Shown: piece after piece, positions 50,784-59,879 of the stretch
Numbering within the stretch: position 1 is the stretch's first letter
Layout of the letters: each line of letters begins with the position of its first letter
Origin: Methylobacterium nonmethylotrophicum
Lineage (GTDB): Bacteria > Pseudomonadota > Alphaproteobacteria > Rhizobiales > Beijerinckiaceae
Direction: 5' to 3'
Assembly (NCBI RefSeq): GCF_004745635.1
Contig: NZ_SRLB01000008.1
Coordinates: 186,001 to 250,000, forward strand
Length of the DNA stretch: 64,000 nucleotides
Program-made: the position numbers and the translations under genes
The notes under the pieces: generated by a model
Told to the model about the DNA's origin: nothing
Database searches by the model: none
Seen by the model: only the letters and a program-made list of their open reading frames with translations

Positions 50784-52271
50784 ATGCATGACCTTGTTCT
50801 GAGCGGTGGCCGGGTCGTCGATCCGGAGAGCGGGTTCGACGGGATCGCCGACCTCGCCCTCGCCGACGGCAAGATCGCCGGGATCGGCCGCGACCTCGGC
50901 CCGGCGCGGCGGGTGCTGCCGGTGGACGGGCTCGTGGTGGCGCCGGGCTTCATCGACCTCCACGCCCACGGCCAATGCGTCGCGGCCGACCGGATGCAGG
51001 CCTTCGACGGGGTGACGACCTCGCTCGAGCTCGAGCTGGGGGTGTGGCCGGTGGCGCGCTGGTACGACGAGCAGGCCCATGCGGGCCGCGTGCTCCATTA
51101 CGGCGCCGCGACCGGCTGGGTCTTCGCCCGCATCGCCGCGATGACCGCGCAGCAGACCGAATCGAGCATCGCCGGCATGGGGCGCGCCATGCAGGACCGG
51201 CGCTGGGCCGACCACGCCGCGAGCGCGGCGGAGACCGCCGACATCGTCGCGCGGGTGCGCGCCGGCCTCGACCAGGGCGGCCTCGGCATCGGCTTTCCCA
51301 ACGCCTACGCGCCGGGGGCCGGGGTGAAGGAGCTGTCGGAACTGTGCAGCCTCGCGGCGCGCGTCGGCACGCCGACCTTCACCCACGTCGCCTACATGTC
51401 GAACATCGATCCCTTGAGCTCGGTCGAGGCCTATACCCGGCTGATCGGCCTTGCCGGCTCGACCGGCGCCCACATGCATATCTGCCACTTCAACTCGACG
51501 AGCCTGCAGGACGTCGAGCGCTCGGCCGAGCTCGTGCGCAATGCGCAGGCGCAGGGGCTCAAGGTGACGGTCGAGGCCTATCCGTACGGGACGGGCTCGA
51601 CGGTGGTCGGCGCGGTGTTCTTCGCCGATCCGGCCTTTCCCGAGCGCACCGGCGGCGGCTACGCCTCGGTCGAGACGCTGGCGACCGGCCACCGCTTCGC
51701 CGACCGGGACGAGATCCTGGCCGCGCAAGAAGACGATCCGGGCGCCCTCGTGCTCTGGCACTTCCTCGACACGGCGGCGAACGAGCGCCACCGCGCGCTC
51801 CTCGACGTCTCGGTGCTGTTTCCGGGCGGCGCCATCGCCTCCGACGCGGTGCCCTGGCTGATGCCGGACGGCACGACCTATGCGGGCGACGCCTGGCCGC
51901 TGCCGGACGAGGCGGTCTCGCATCCGCGCTCGAGCGGCACCTTCACCCGCTTCCTGCGCGAATGGGTGCGGGAGCGGCAGGCCGTGTCGCTGATCGAGGG
52001 CCTGGCCAAGTGCACGCTGATCCCGGCGCAACTGCTCGAGGCGAGCACGCCGGCGATGCGGGAGAAGGGCCGGCTGAAGGCCGGCTGCGACGCCGACATC
52101 GTCTGCTTCGACCTCGCGACCCTGACCGACCGGGCCGATTTCCGCCACCCGAACCGCCCGTCCGAGGGCGTGCGCCACCTGCTCGTCGGCGGCGAGGCGG
52201 TGATCGCGGACGGCGCGCTGGTGCGCGAGGCCCGGCCGGGCCGCCCGGTCCGGCGGCCGGTCGCCGCGTGA
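50784..52271 (+). CDS. D-aminoacylase-like amidohydrolase
   Basis: A 495-residue amidohydrolase of the N-acyl-D-amino-acid deacylase group. It has VLSGGRVVDPESG at the start, the metal motif FIDLHAHGQ, GVTTSLELELG, GLGIGFPNAYAPGAG, the His pairs FTHVAYM and HICHFNS, an Asp in IASDAVPW, HPRSSGTFTRFLREW, and the C-terminal KGRLKAGCDADIVCFD. The HAHG motif (not HxH with carboxylated Lys of dihydroorotase) fits mono- or binuclear zinc D-aminoacylases. It likely hydrolyses an N-acyl-D-amino acid; the exact substrate is open. Its stop codon overlaps the start of the CobW-type GTPase (GTGA), so the two are coupled. Confidence 0.87.
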   Translation: MHDLVLSGGRVVDPESGFDGIADLALADGKIAGIGRDLGPARRVLPVDGLVVAPGFIDLHAHGQCVAADRMQAFDGVTTSLELELGVWPVARWYDEQAHAGRVLHYGAATGWVFARIAAMTAQQTESSIAGMGRAMQDRRWADHAASAAETADIVARVRAGLDQGGLGIGFPNAYAPGAGVKELSELCSLAARVGTPTFTHVAYMSNIDPLSSVEAYTRLIGLAGSTGAHMHICHFNSTSLQDVERSAELVRNAQAQGLKVTVEAYPYGTGSTVVGAVFFADPAFPERTGGGYASVETLATGHRFADRDEILAAQEDDPGALVLWHFLDTAANERHRALLDVSVLFPGGAIASDAVPWLMPDGTTYAGDAWPLPDEAVSHPRSSGTFTRFLREWVRERQAVSLIEGLAKCTLIPAQLLEASTPAMREKGRLKAGCDADIVCFDLATLTDRADFRHPNRPSEGVRHLLVGGEAVIADGALVREARPGRPVRRPVAA

Positions 52272-53221
52272 GCGTCCCGGTCGTCCTCGTCGCGGGCTTC
52301 CTCGGGGCCGGCAAGACCACCCTGGTCAACGCGCTCCTGCGCGACCCCGGGGGCCGGCGGATCGCCGCCCTCGTCAACGATTTCGGGGCGATCGACGTCG
52401 ATGCGGACCTGCTGGGTCTCTCGAACGACGGCGTCGTCAGCCTGCGCAACGGCTGCATCTGCTGCAGCCTGCAGGGCGATCTGATGCGGAGTCTGACGCG
52501 CCTGCTCCGCCGGGACCCGGCGCCGGACGCGATCGTGATCGAGACCAGCGGCGCGGCGGACCCGGCCGAGATCGTGCGCCAGCTCCTCGACCCGGTCATC
52601 TTCGCGGCGACCCCGCTGGAGACCGTCGTCACGGTGGTGGATGCGCGCCACCTCGCCGACCGGCCGGACCTGTTCGAGGATGGCCTGTGGCGCGCGCAGG
52701 TCGCGGGCGGCGACCTGTGCGTTCTGGCGAAGACCGACCTCGTCGACGCATCCGACCTCGCGCGCGTCCGCGCAGACCTCGCCCGCCACAAGCCGCCGCG
52801 CCTCACCTTCGACGCGCCGGCGCTCCCCGCGGCCGACCTGCTGTTCTCCGGCGAGGGCCGGCCACCGGAGGGCCGCGCCCCCGCCCGCCTCCCGCGCCTC
52901 GCCGCGGCGGCGGACCTGTTCGAGAGCGTGAGCTTCACGGCGCAGCGGCCCCTGTCGCTCCCGCGCTTCCAGGCGGCGGTCGGCCGGCTCGCGCCCCGCC
53001 TCCTGCGCGCCAAGGGCTTCGTCACCTTCGACCATCAGCCCGACCGGCCGATGCTGTTTCAGCTCGTCGGCACCCGCGCGACGCTCGTGCCGACAGCGGT
53101 GACCGGGGACCTCGCGGCCCGCCTCGTGCTGATCGCTCGGGCCGGGGACCTCGACCGCGACCGGGCGGCCGCGTGGCTCGACGCGGCGGTCGGTCCGGGG
53201 GACGAAGCCCGGTCGGGGTGA
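52268..53221 (+). CDS. CobW/COG0523-type GTPase (G3E family metallochaperone)
   Basis: A 317-residue G3E GTPase: Walker A GFLGAGKTTLVNALL, Walker B-like VIETSGAADPAEIV, the metal-binding CxCC in LRNGCICCSLQGDLMRSL, and the base-recognition AKTDLVD. A C-terminal CobW_C-like domain is at about 215-300. These proteins deliver Zn, Co or other metals to client enzymes. The GTG start at 52268 overlaps the stop of the D-aminoacylase-like gene by GTGA. Coupled translation makes that metallo-amidohydrolase the most likely client. This is an inference worth testing. Confidence 0.9.
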   Translation: MSVPVVLVAGFLGAGKTTLVNALLRDPGGRRIAALVNDFGAIDVDADLLGLSNDGVVSLRNGCICCSLQGDLMRSLTRLLRRDPAPDAIVIETSGAADPAEIVRQLLDPVIFAATPLETVVTVVDARHLADRPDLFEDGLWRAQVAGGDLCVLAKTDLVDASDLARVRADLARHKPPRLTFDAPALPAADLLFSGEGRPPEGRAPARLPRLAAAADLFESVSFTAQRPLSLPRFQAAVGRLAPRLLRAKGFVTFDHQPDRPMLFQLVGTRATLVPTAVTGDLAARLVLIARAGDLDRDRAAAWLDAAVGPGDEARSG

Positions 53222-53732
53222 TCGTCCGCTGGGCTGCCGAGGGTGGGAACCGGATGTTGGCCTGATGCCCGGAAGCGGACCTTCCGCTCGGCGCCCATTG
53301 CTGCCGTCCAGCCGATCCAGACGGCTTCCCCGAACCGGCCCTTCGCCGGGTGGGTGCTATGGAGCGGCCCGCGCGAGATGTGACGTCTTGATTTGACGCC
53401 TCGGTGATCCGCACGGCCCGGCAGGCCCCTCGTCTCACGGCGGAAGAGCCCGTCGCCCGGCGCCGTGCCCGGGGCAGACGCGATTTGCGCGGCAATTGTC
53501 CGCTTGGATCAAGTCAAAAGAACGAGGACCGTCTAGAGTACGAATTTCCGTCAGCTCTGGGCGGACCAAGAAGACAGAGTCGAGCAGTTCATGGACACGC
53601 GGCAGCGGGGTGATCCTTGCCCTCCTTCTCGGGACATTCGGATGAGAGGCGCAGGGGAATTCGAACGTCCGTACCGCTCAGGGCACCGTCACGACCACTG
53701 ACGCGCAGATCGATCGCATGGAGCAGGACTCG
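53222..53732. other. 511-base region without supported gene
   Basis: The gap lies between the CobW-type GTPase and the TAXI receptor. The only short frames are Arg/Pro-rich shadows. The part 53470-53580 is less G+C rich, contains GAGGACCGTCTAGA at 53524-53537, and is the likely promoter for the receptor. Confidence 0.4.
53524..53537. promoter_or_regulatory. GAGGA-NN-GTCTAGA motif, relative of the ATAGTCTAGA sites
   Basis: GAGGACCGTCTAGA matches 29276-29289 in 12 of 14 positions and lies about 195 bases before the TAXI receptor. The role is inferred from recurrence only. Confidence 0.25.
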
Positions 53733-55145
53733 ATGACGACGTCAGACACGACGCCCATCGATCCCGGTCCCGAGACGGAGGGTCGGGAGCGGCCCGCCCT
53801 TCGCGTGCCGCGCCGCCGACGCTGGGGTCGTCTCGTCGCCGTCATCGCGGGTCTGGTCCTCGTCGCAGCCGGGTTCGGGCTGGCTCACCTCTGGTCGCCG
53901 CACGCCAACCTGCGCATCACCACGGGTCCGCCAGGAAGCACAGCGCAGCGCTTCATTTCGGCCTTCGCGTCCGTCGCGAAAACCCAGCATCCGCGCATCA
54001 ACCTGGACCTCGTGCAGGTCGACGACCTGGCGGCGAGCGCCAAGGCCCTGGAAGACGGCCGCACGGACCTCGCCATCGTGCGCAGCGACGTGGCACCACC
54101 CGCCAACGGCCAGACCATCGTCATCCTGCGCCGGGACGTCGTCGCCTTCGTCCTCCCGCCCAAGAGTCACGTTGGTTCGATCGCGAACCTGGCCGGCAAG
54201 ACCGTCGGGATCCCAGCCGGGCGGCTGCAGGCCTACAATGCCCAGATCCTCGACACGGTGCTGGGCTACTTCGACGTGCCCGCGAAGGACGTCGGCAGGG
54301 TCTTCCTGTCCGTCGGCGAACTGGGGGAGGCTGCCCAGCAGAAGAAGGTGGCTGCCGTCCTCGCCGTCGGTCCCATGGCGCCCGGGGAGGTCGTCGACGT
54401 CGTTGCCGCCATCGCCCGCGCGACGAAGGGAACCCCTGGGATCCTCGGGCTCGACGAAGCGGAGGCCATCGGCAAGCGCTTTCCCGGCTTCGAGCCGATC
54501 GACGTGCCCACCGGCGCGTTCCGGGCAAGGCCCGCCACACCGAGCGACACCGTGACGACGCTCGCGGTCACCTATCGGTTTGCCGCGCCGGAATTGATGC
54601 CGAACGTGGTCGCGGCCGCCATTGCCCGCTCGATCCTGACGACGAAGGCCAGGTTCATAGCGCTGACGCCGCTGGCCAACCAGATCGAGGCGCCCGACCC
54701 GGACGCCAAAGGGCCGCTGCTGCCGGTGCACCCCGGTGTTGCGAACTACCTGACCAACGGAGATCAGAGCTTCTTCGACCAGTTCCAGCAGTACTTCTAC
54801 GTCGGTGGCCTCGCCCTCAGCATCGCCGGCACGCTGTTTGCCGCCGCGACGACCTACTGGAGCCGGCGTCGGTCGGAGGCGGATTGGCGGCCGATCACGC
54901 GGCTGGTCGAGATCGCGGAAGCGGCGCCTCGCGCGGACGCGTCAGAGCTCGCCGCCCTGGACGAGGAGTTCCACCGGCTCGTCTCGTCCGTGCTGGGCAA
55001 ATCGCCGGGAGGCGGCGACACGGATCGGATGTCGGCCTTCTCGACGGCCCTGACGCATGCGCGGCACGCCCTCGACCATCGACGGGCGAGCCTCGCACCG
55101 GAGCCGGGCGTTCGGCCCGCCACGACGCTCGTCGCGGCGCAGTGA
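53733..55145 (+). CDS. Membrane-anchored TAXI-family TRAP solute receptor
   Basis: A 470-residue protein. An uncleaved-looking N-terminal TM (VAVIAGLVLVAAGFGLAHLW, about residues 36-55) is followed by a TAXI-type binding domain (LRITTGPPGSTAQRFISAFASV, TDLAIVRSDVAPP, NLAGKTVGIPAGRLQAYNAQILD). A second TM (about 345-365, YVGGLALSIAGTLFAAATTYW) and a cytoplasmic helical tail of about 100 residues complete it. TAXI receptors normally pass ligand to a TRAP permease, but no permease is encoded here. The C-terminal TM and tail are typical of the anchored subgroup whose role is unclear; sensing rather than transport is possible. The start at 53733 has AGGA upstream; ATG 53718 is an alternative. Confidence 0.85.
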   Translation: MTTSDTTPIDPGPETEGRERPALRVPRRRRWGRLVAVIAGLVLVAAGFGLAHLWSPHANLRITTGPPGSTAQRFISAFASVAKTQHPRINLDLVQVDDLAASAKALEDGRTDLAIVRSDVAPPANGQTIVILRRDVVAFVLPPKSHVGSIANLAGKTVGIPAGRLQAYNAQILDTVLGYFDVPAKDVGRVFLSVGELGEAAQQKKVAAVLAVGPMAPGEVVDVVAAIARATKGTPGILGLDEAEAIGKRFPGFEPIDVPTGAFRARPATPSDTVTTLAVTYRFAAPELMPNVVAAAIARSILTTKARFIALTPLANQIEAPDPDAKGPLLPVHPGVANYLTNGDQSFFDQFQQYFYVGGLALSIAGTLFAAATTYWSRRRSEADWRPITRLVEIAEAAPRADASELAALDEEFHRLVSSVLGKSPGGGDTDRMSAFSTALTHARHALDHRRASLAPEPGVRPATTLVAAQ

Positions 55146-55282
55146 GCGCCACCGGCCTCGGCTGGCTCACCGCGTCGCGTCCGTCCCTGTTCCGATCCGA
55201 GCCGCAGCGCGATCGGCACCGGATCGGTCGAGCGACGCGGCGACCGTCCTCACGGGGCGACGAACGGAGACCGGGTCGGAGC

Positions 55283-55879
55283 TTACGGCTCACCGCCATC
55301 CGGGACTGCGCTGCCGGGCCTCAGCATGATCCGCCGCAACCTGCTGCGGCCGAGCACCCGACCGAGTTCGCGGTACGCGAAGTAGGGCGTCAGCGCCACC
55401 AGCAGGATCCAGGCGAGCGAGGCCAGGCCGAGCGGGCCTCCGGCAATCTCGGGGAGGACCTGGTCCACCGCCTTCCCATGCCACATTCCCTCCAGCACCG
55501 CCTCCAGCACGTAGGCCGCGACCAGCACGACGGTGAAGGCCGAGGCACGATAGAGGATCACCGTGACGAGCCGCCCCGCCTCCAACCGTCGCCCGATGCG
55601 GCGGGAGCCGACGCCGGCCGCCTCGGCCAGCAACATGATCTTGGCGAACAAGAGCGCGTTGATCAGGCCGAGAACGTAGAAGTGGCGGCTCGATTCGTGC
55701 AGAACATCGTGATCGACGCGGGCGTAGATGTTGAGGCTGAAGACAATCAGCGTTCCCAAGACCACGATGAGGTAGAGAGCAAACCAGAGATAGCGCTCGG
55801 CCTCGTCAATGGCCCGCCGAGCCCATGACGGCCCGGGGATTGCTGCGGCGGGATCTTTGATGCCTGCTGCGGGTGCCAT
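55283..55879 (-). CDS. Integral membrane protein, hypothetical
   Basis: A 198-residue protein with four hydrophobic segments: YLWFALYLIVVLGTLIVFSL, FYVLGLINALLFAKIMLLAE, LYRASAFTVVLVAAYVLEAV and LASLAWILLVALTPYFAYREL, followed by a basic C-terminus. I know no function for it. ATG 55879 (MAPAAGIKD) was chosen over a start at 55978 that adds 33 Arg-rich residues. It converges on the TAXI receptor gene. Confidence 0.75.
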   Translation of the reverse strand: MAPAAGIKDPAAAIPGPSWARRAIDEAERYLWFALYLIVVLGTLIVFSLNIYARVDHDVLHESSRHFYVLGLINALLFAKIMLLAEAAGVGSRRIGRRLEAGRLVTVILYRASAFTVVLVAAYVLEAVLEGMWHGKAVDQVLPEIAGGPLGLASLAWILLVALTPYFAYRELGRVLGRSRLRRIMLRPGSAVPDGGEP

Positions 55880-56056
55880 CTGGGCTTCCGTTCGATTCGC
55901 CGAGGGCTGCACGGATCGCGTCCTGCGGTCTGGCAGGAGCGAGCGCAGCGCGAATGCCGGAGCCCTCGTGGATCTCACGTCAGCTTCGGCGTCTCCCGCT
56001 GACAGCGCGTCCGCTCCGGCCTGTGACTCCAGATCTCCCGTGTGCGGCGTCAGCTG

Positions 56057-56446
56057 TCACTCGGTGGGACAACGCTGATAGCTCCGAAGGCTTTGGAAAT
56101 CCGACCCTAGCGAGACCATGCCGTTCTCCTCCGAGATGAGGATCAGGTTCGCAATCGATGGCTGCGGCTGTTCGCCGGTCGCGCATCGCATGTGCGCGGA
56201 GTAGATTGAGCCAGTCCGTCCGGCGGTTTCACCGACCCAGTCGATCGTGCATCGCGCGTCGGCGCGGGTGTAGGCCGACGCGGTGATCGAGAGGGGTGGC
56301 TGATCGCCATTCGTGCATGACTGCCCGGCCGCGATCCACGCGCCCCGGAACGCCTCCGGGACAGCCTTCAGGCGCTTGATATCCGCCGTCGCAGCGTGGG
56401 GGGCGACGAGGATGACGACGATTACGGCCATGCGGGTGAAACGCAT
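56057..56446 (-). CDS. Small secreted protein, hypothetical
   Basis: A 129-residue protein with a signal peptide (MRFTRMAVIVVILVAPHAATA-DIK). The mature domain begins RLKAVPEAFRGAWIA and contains four cysteines (QSCTNG, ARCTID, MRCATG, QRCPTE), probably two disulfides, and repeated short strands. The pattern F.G.W......C recalls small lipocalin-like or SH3-like exported proteins, but no family is certain. ATG 56446 has a perfect AGGAGGT ribosome site, which fixes the start. It is 66 bases downstream of nothing on its strand except the DUF1254 gene, which it does not overlap. Confidence 0.75.
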   Translation of the reverse strand: MRFTRMAVIVVILVAPHAATADIKRLKAVPEAFRGAWIAAGQSCTNGDQPPLSITASAYTRADARCTIDWVGETAGRTGSIYSAHMRCATGEQPQPSIANLILISEENGMVSLGSDFQSLRSYQRCPTE

Positions 56447-56512
56447 GCCTACCTCCTGTCTCTCCACGGCGTGCAGACCATCCGGCCCGACCCGGATCCC
56501 TGGCAGGGGGGG

Positions 56513-57961
56513 TCAGAGCGTGGCGCTCGTAATGCGGGTGACCGGCGGCGGCGACCACGATCCGTTGAGCACGGCGTCCTTCGGCCAGTAGGTCCGCAGC
56601 ATCAGGGCGAACGGCCCTCCCGGGGCCGGCAGCCAGTTCGACTCCCGCTGCGCGCCGGGACTCGCGGTCTGGATGAAGAGATCAATCGACCCGTCCGGAT
56701 TGGCCTCGAGGTCGTTGCGCGGACTGACCGAGTACCGGTTGATCGGGTTGTCGACAAAGAAATAGTCGGCGTCGTACATCGTCAGCGACCAGAAGCCGTC
56801 GACGGGCGGCAGCTCGCCCGCAGGGAACCGCATCACGTACTTGGACGCGCCGTTAAGCGTCCGGCCCGCGGCATCGACCGTGGTCAGGGGGTAGACCGCA
56901 TCCTGCGGCAGGTTACAGCCGAGCCCGACCGCGGTCACGAGTGCGCGCTGCAGGTAGTCCTTGCCGTAGTCCCCGCCATCCGTCGTGAAGGTCCAGCCGT
57001 TCACGCGCCGGCCCGTCGCCTTCAGGTGACCCATGATGCGGGAAATGGCCTCCCTCGGTGCCTGAGCGATGGCCGCCCGAACGGCGGGCGGCTGGGCTGC
57101 CGGATCGAAGGGCTGGCCGGGCACGATGCCGAGGGAGGCCATCTTGGCGACCGGAACACCGTCCGCGAGCGCCGGGGGGTTGTCCTTCATCAGCGCAGCC
57201 AGGAGATTGAAGTAGGTCGTCGCGTCCATGCGGTCGACCTGCTCGCGCACGGCCGTCTTCGTGTCGATGCCGGGATCGACCCGGCCCGCGGGCGGGGTGT
57301 AGGTCCGGCCGGCCGCGCTCGCCGGGACCAGCCGGTACTGGTCCTGGATGGCGTGCACCGCCCTGTAGTCCTCGGGCGTGCCCGTGCAGTAGGTCCGCCC
57401 GATGATCCAGATCAGGCTCGTCGGGGCCTGGATGAGCCTGGTGCCGGTGGGCACGCTGCCGCTCCAGCCGGGACCGGCGATGAAGTAGGTCTGCGGCCCC
57501 GTCCCGGTCGTGCGCTTGCCCGGCACGGCGAAGACGTTCGTCCAGGCGCTCAGCATCGGCATGAGGAAGTAGCGCCCGTCCTCGTCCGGGATGCTGAGGA
57601 GGTAGGGCTCCTTCCCGACGTCGAGGAAGGCGCTGGAATAGAGCGTGTCCGCGTTGGGCGCGGTGACGGCGCGGAATTTCGCGTCCGGGTAGGTCCGCAG
57701 GTTGGCGAACTGGCCCATCGGGGCGTTCTTGCCCTCGGGCGCGGCCACGTTGGTGAGGACGCGGCGGGTCATCTCCACGGTGACGAGGGGGTAGCCGTAG
57801 ATATAGGCCTCCACGGCCAGCTCCAGCGGATCGGCCACCGCGTGCGTGCCGATGAGCGGCGCGTCCTGGACCGTGCTCTGTGCCCTTGCGGCGGGCAGGC
57901 CCGCGCCGACGAAGGGAAGCGTTGCAGCGCCCGCGGCGAAGATGCGCCTGGTGACATCCAT
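56513..57961 (-). CDS. Exported DUF1254/DUF1214 protein
   Basis: A 482-residue protein with a Tat-like signal (DVTRRIFAAGAATLPFVGAG, cut near ARA-QST). The DUF1254 part (about 45-180) has EAYIYGYPLVTVEMTRRVL, NADTLYSSAFLDVGKEPYLLSIPDEDGRYFLMPMLSAWTNVF. The DUF1214 part (about 360-470) has YPLTTVDAAGRTLNGASKYVMRF, FWSLTMYDADYFFVDNPINRYSV and SNWLPAPGGPFALMLRTYWP. Family members are widespread periplasmic proteins of unknown activity. It has GGAGGCGGTC before ATG 57961. It could be co-transcribed with the small secreted protein downstream (66-base gap). Confidence 0.9.
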   Translation of the reverse strand: MDVTRRIFAAGAATLPFVGAGLPAARAQSTVQDAPLIGTHAVADPLELAVEAYIYGYPLVTVEMTRRVLTNVAAPEGKNAPMGQFANLRTYPDAKFRAVTAPNADTLYSSAFLDVGKEPYLLSIPDEDGRYFLMPMLSAWTNVFAVPGKRTTGTGPQTYFIAGPGWSGSVPTGTRLIQAPTSLIWIIGRTYCTGTPEDYRAVHAIQDQYRLVPASAAGRTYTPPAGRVDPGIDTKTAVREQVDRMDATTYFNLLAALMKDNPPALADGVPVAKMASLGIVPGQPFDPAAQPPAVRAAIAQAPREAISRIMGHLKATGRRVNGWTFTTDGGDYGKDYLQRALVTAVGLGCNLPQDAVYPLTTVDAAGRTLNGASKYVMRFPAGELPPVDGFWSLTMYDADYFFVDNPINRYSVSPRNDLEANPDGSIDLFIQTASPGAQRESNWLPAPGGPFALMLRTYWPKDAVLNGSWSPPPVTRITSATL

Positions 57962-58317
57962 GACCGCCTCCGGTGAAGGGCCCGCTCGAGCAGGCGGCTT
58001 CAGGACAATCCCCCTACGACGCGCCCCGGACGGAGCCTCCGCCCGTCGGTCCGGGTCCGATCGGACCGGCTTCACCGACCGTCGGCACGACGCGAACTCG
58101 CGACGCGAGCCGTATCGGATCGTCGCGTGCAGCAGCATACCGAGGCCGCACCAGGCAGCTTGACCGAACGGGACAGCTTTCCGGTTTCGCCGCTTGCCCT
58201 TACCCTCTCGCCCTCGCCCTGCCCGGGAGCATCGTCGCCTGTCGCCCCCCGGCGCGTGGACGAGAGGCACCTCGCCAAGCCCTCACGCCGACGGGGCTCA
58301 CTCCGCGTCCCCACGGG
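57962..58317. other. 356-base region without supported gene
   Basis: Upstream of the DUF1254/1214 gene and downstream of the small hydrophilic gene. No frame has coding character. It should hold the DUF1254 gene promoter; no clear element was read. Confidence 0.4.
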
Positions 58318-58491
58318 TCAGGCCGGGTCGTTCTCCTTCGGGTCGAAGGGCTTGGCGCCCTCGTCGGCGGGCGATTGCGCGTCGGGGTCGAGGCGGCCGT
58401 CGACGAGGCGGTCGCCGGTCCTCGGCTCGGGGGCGTCCGCGCCGCGCCGGTTCTTCGGGTCGTCCTCGTTCCGGGGTGTCTCGTCGGGCAT
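58318..58491 (-). CDS. Small hydrophilic protein, hypothetical
   Basis: A 57-residue, highly charged, Pro/Asp/Arg-rich protein (MPDETPRNEDDPKNRRG... ending KENDPA), probably intrinsically disordered. It is preceded by GAGGAGGCACCC, a strong ribosome site at the right distance from ATG 58491, which supports expression. Such short acidic proteins are common in Methylobacterium-like genomes and have no known role. It is too short and biased to assign to a family. Confidence 0.6.
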   Translation of the reverse strand: MPDETPRNEDDPKNRRGADAPEPRTGDRLVDGRLDPDAQSPADEGAKPFDPKENDPA

Positions 58492-58643
58492 GGGTGCCTC
58501 CTCTCGGAGGCCGGCAGATAGGGCAGGCTCACCCCCGGGGCGACCTCTCGGGCCGCCGCATCCAAGCGATTGACCGGCGGCGAAGCCTGCCTCCCGACGG
58601 GCCGCCGGGCGTGGGGAACCGACACACGAGCGCTCCCCAAGCC

Positions 58644-59879
58644 TCAACGGCGGCCCGGGCTGAAGGGGGCGGCCGGCACGAACGGGGTCTCGCCCGACAT
58701 CGCCTCGGCGAGCAGGCGGCCGCTCGCGGGGCCGAGGGTGAAGCCCTGGTGGCCGTGGCCGAAATGGAACCACAGGCCGGGATGGCGCGGCGCGGCGCCG
58801 ATGACCGGCAGCAGGTCGGGCATGCAGGGGCGCGTGCCGGACCAGGGCGCGTTCTCGCGCGGGCCGTCGAGATCGACGAGGTCGCGGGCGGCGGCCTCGG
58901 CGCGGGCGAGCTGGACCGGGTCGATCGCCGCCTCGGGCCGGCTCAGCTCGGCGCCGGTGGTGATGCGCAGGCCCGCCGCCATCGGGGCCAGCACGGTGCC
59001 GTTCTGCGCGTCGAGCAGCGGCAGCGCCAGCGTGCGGCGGCTGCGCCAGTGCCGGTGATAGCCGCGCTTGCGCACCATCGCGACGCGGTAGCCGAACCGG
59101 CGCAGGAGGTCGGGCGACCACGGCCCGAGCGCCACCACCGCGGCCTCGGCTTCCACCGGCCCGTCCGCGGTCGCGACGCGCCAGCCCCGCCCGGACGGCG
59201 CGAGGCTGTCCGCCTCGCCCTGGCGCAGGGTGCCGCCGCGCCGGGTGAACAGAGCCGCGTAGGCCGCCACGAGCGCCCCCGGATCCCGGACCGACCACGG
59301 ATCCTCCCAGTGGATCGCCCCCGCGCCCGTCGCTTTCAGCGCCGGCTCCGCCGCGCCCAGCTCGGCCGGCGACAGGACCCGGGAGCGCACGCCGTAGCGC
59401 GCCCGCAGGCGCTCGGCCTCGGCCACGCCCGCGTCCATGGCGCGCGCCGCCCGGTGCAGGACGCGAAAGCCGCCCCGGCGGACGAGGTCGGCGGCGCCGG
59501 CCTCCTCGATCAGGCCTGCATGCTCGGGGGCCGCATGGGCGATGAGGCTCGCATAGGCGCGCGCGGCGGACTCGTGGCGGCGCGGGGCCGAGTGCCACCA
59601 GTAGCGCAGGAGCGCGCCGAGATGGCGGGGGAGGGCGCCGACCTCGTAATGGACGTCGTTGCTGCGGCCGGTGGCGATCGCGAACAGGCTCGCCCAGTCG
59701 CGCGGCATGGCATAGGGCTCGACCGCCTCGCTCTGGATGATGCCGGCATTGCCGTAGCTCGTCTCCCGCCCCGGCGCGCCCCGGTCGACGAGGATGACCG
59801 ACCAGCCGCGCTGCTGCAGGTGGAGGGCGGTGCCGACGCCGACCATGCCGGCGCCCAGAACGATCGCGCTGCGCAACAC
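58644..59879 (-). CDS. FAD-dependent oxidoreductase, D-amino acid dehydrogenase (DadA)-like
   Basis: A 411-residue DAO-superfamily flavoprotein. It starts VLRSAIVLGAGMVGVGTALHLQQRGWSVILVDRG (dinucleotide-binding fold) and has SYGNAGIIQSEAVEPYAMP, AVVALGPWSPDLLRRFGY, RKRGYHRHW, the C-terminal GTRPCMPDLLPVIGAA and FHFGHGHQGFTLGPASG. The GNAGII and GHGHQGFTLGPASG segments are typical of DadA. It should oxidise a D-amino acid (or related amine) to the 2-oxo acid and pass electrons to the respiratory chain. The GTG start at 59879 is preceded by CGGAGA; the frame continues upstream with non-homologous sequence. It lies 210 bases downstream of an ABC binding protein gene. Confidence 0.88.
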   Translation of the reverse strand: MLRSAIVLGAGMVGVGTALHLQQRGWSVILVDRGAPGRETSYGNAGIIQSEAVEPYAMPRDWASLFAIATGRSNDVHYEVGALPRHLGALLRYWWHSAPRRHESAARAYASLIAHAAPEHAGLIEEAGAADLVRRGGFRVLHRAARAMDAGVAEAERLRARYGVRSRVLSPAELGAAEPALKATGAGAIHWEDPWSVRDPGALVAAYAALFTRRGGTLRQGEADSLAPSGRGWRVATADGPVEAEAAVVALGPWSPDLLRRFGYRVAMVRKRGYHRHWRSRRTLALPLLDAQNGTVLAPMAAGLRITTGAELSRPEAAIDPVQLARAEAAARDLVDLDGPRENAPWSGTRPCMPDLLPVIGAAPRHPGLWFHFGHGHQGFTLGPASGRLLAEAMSGETPFVPAAPFSPGRR

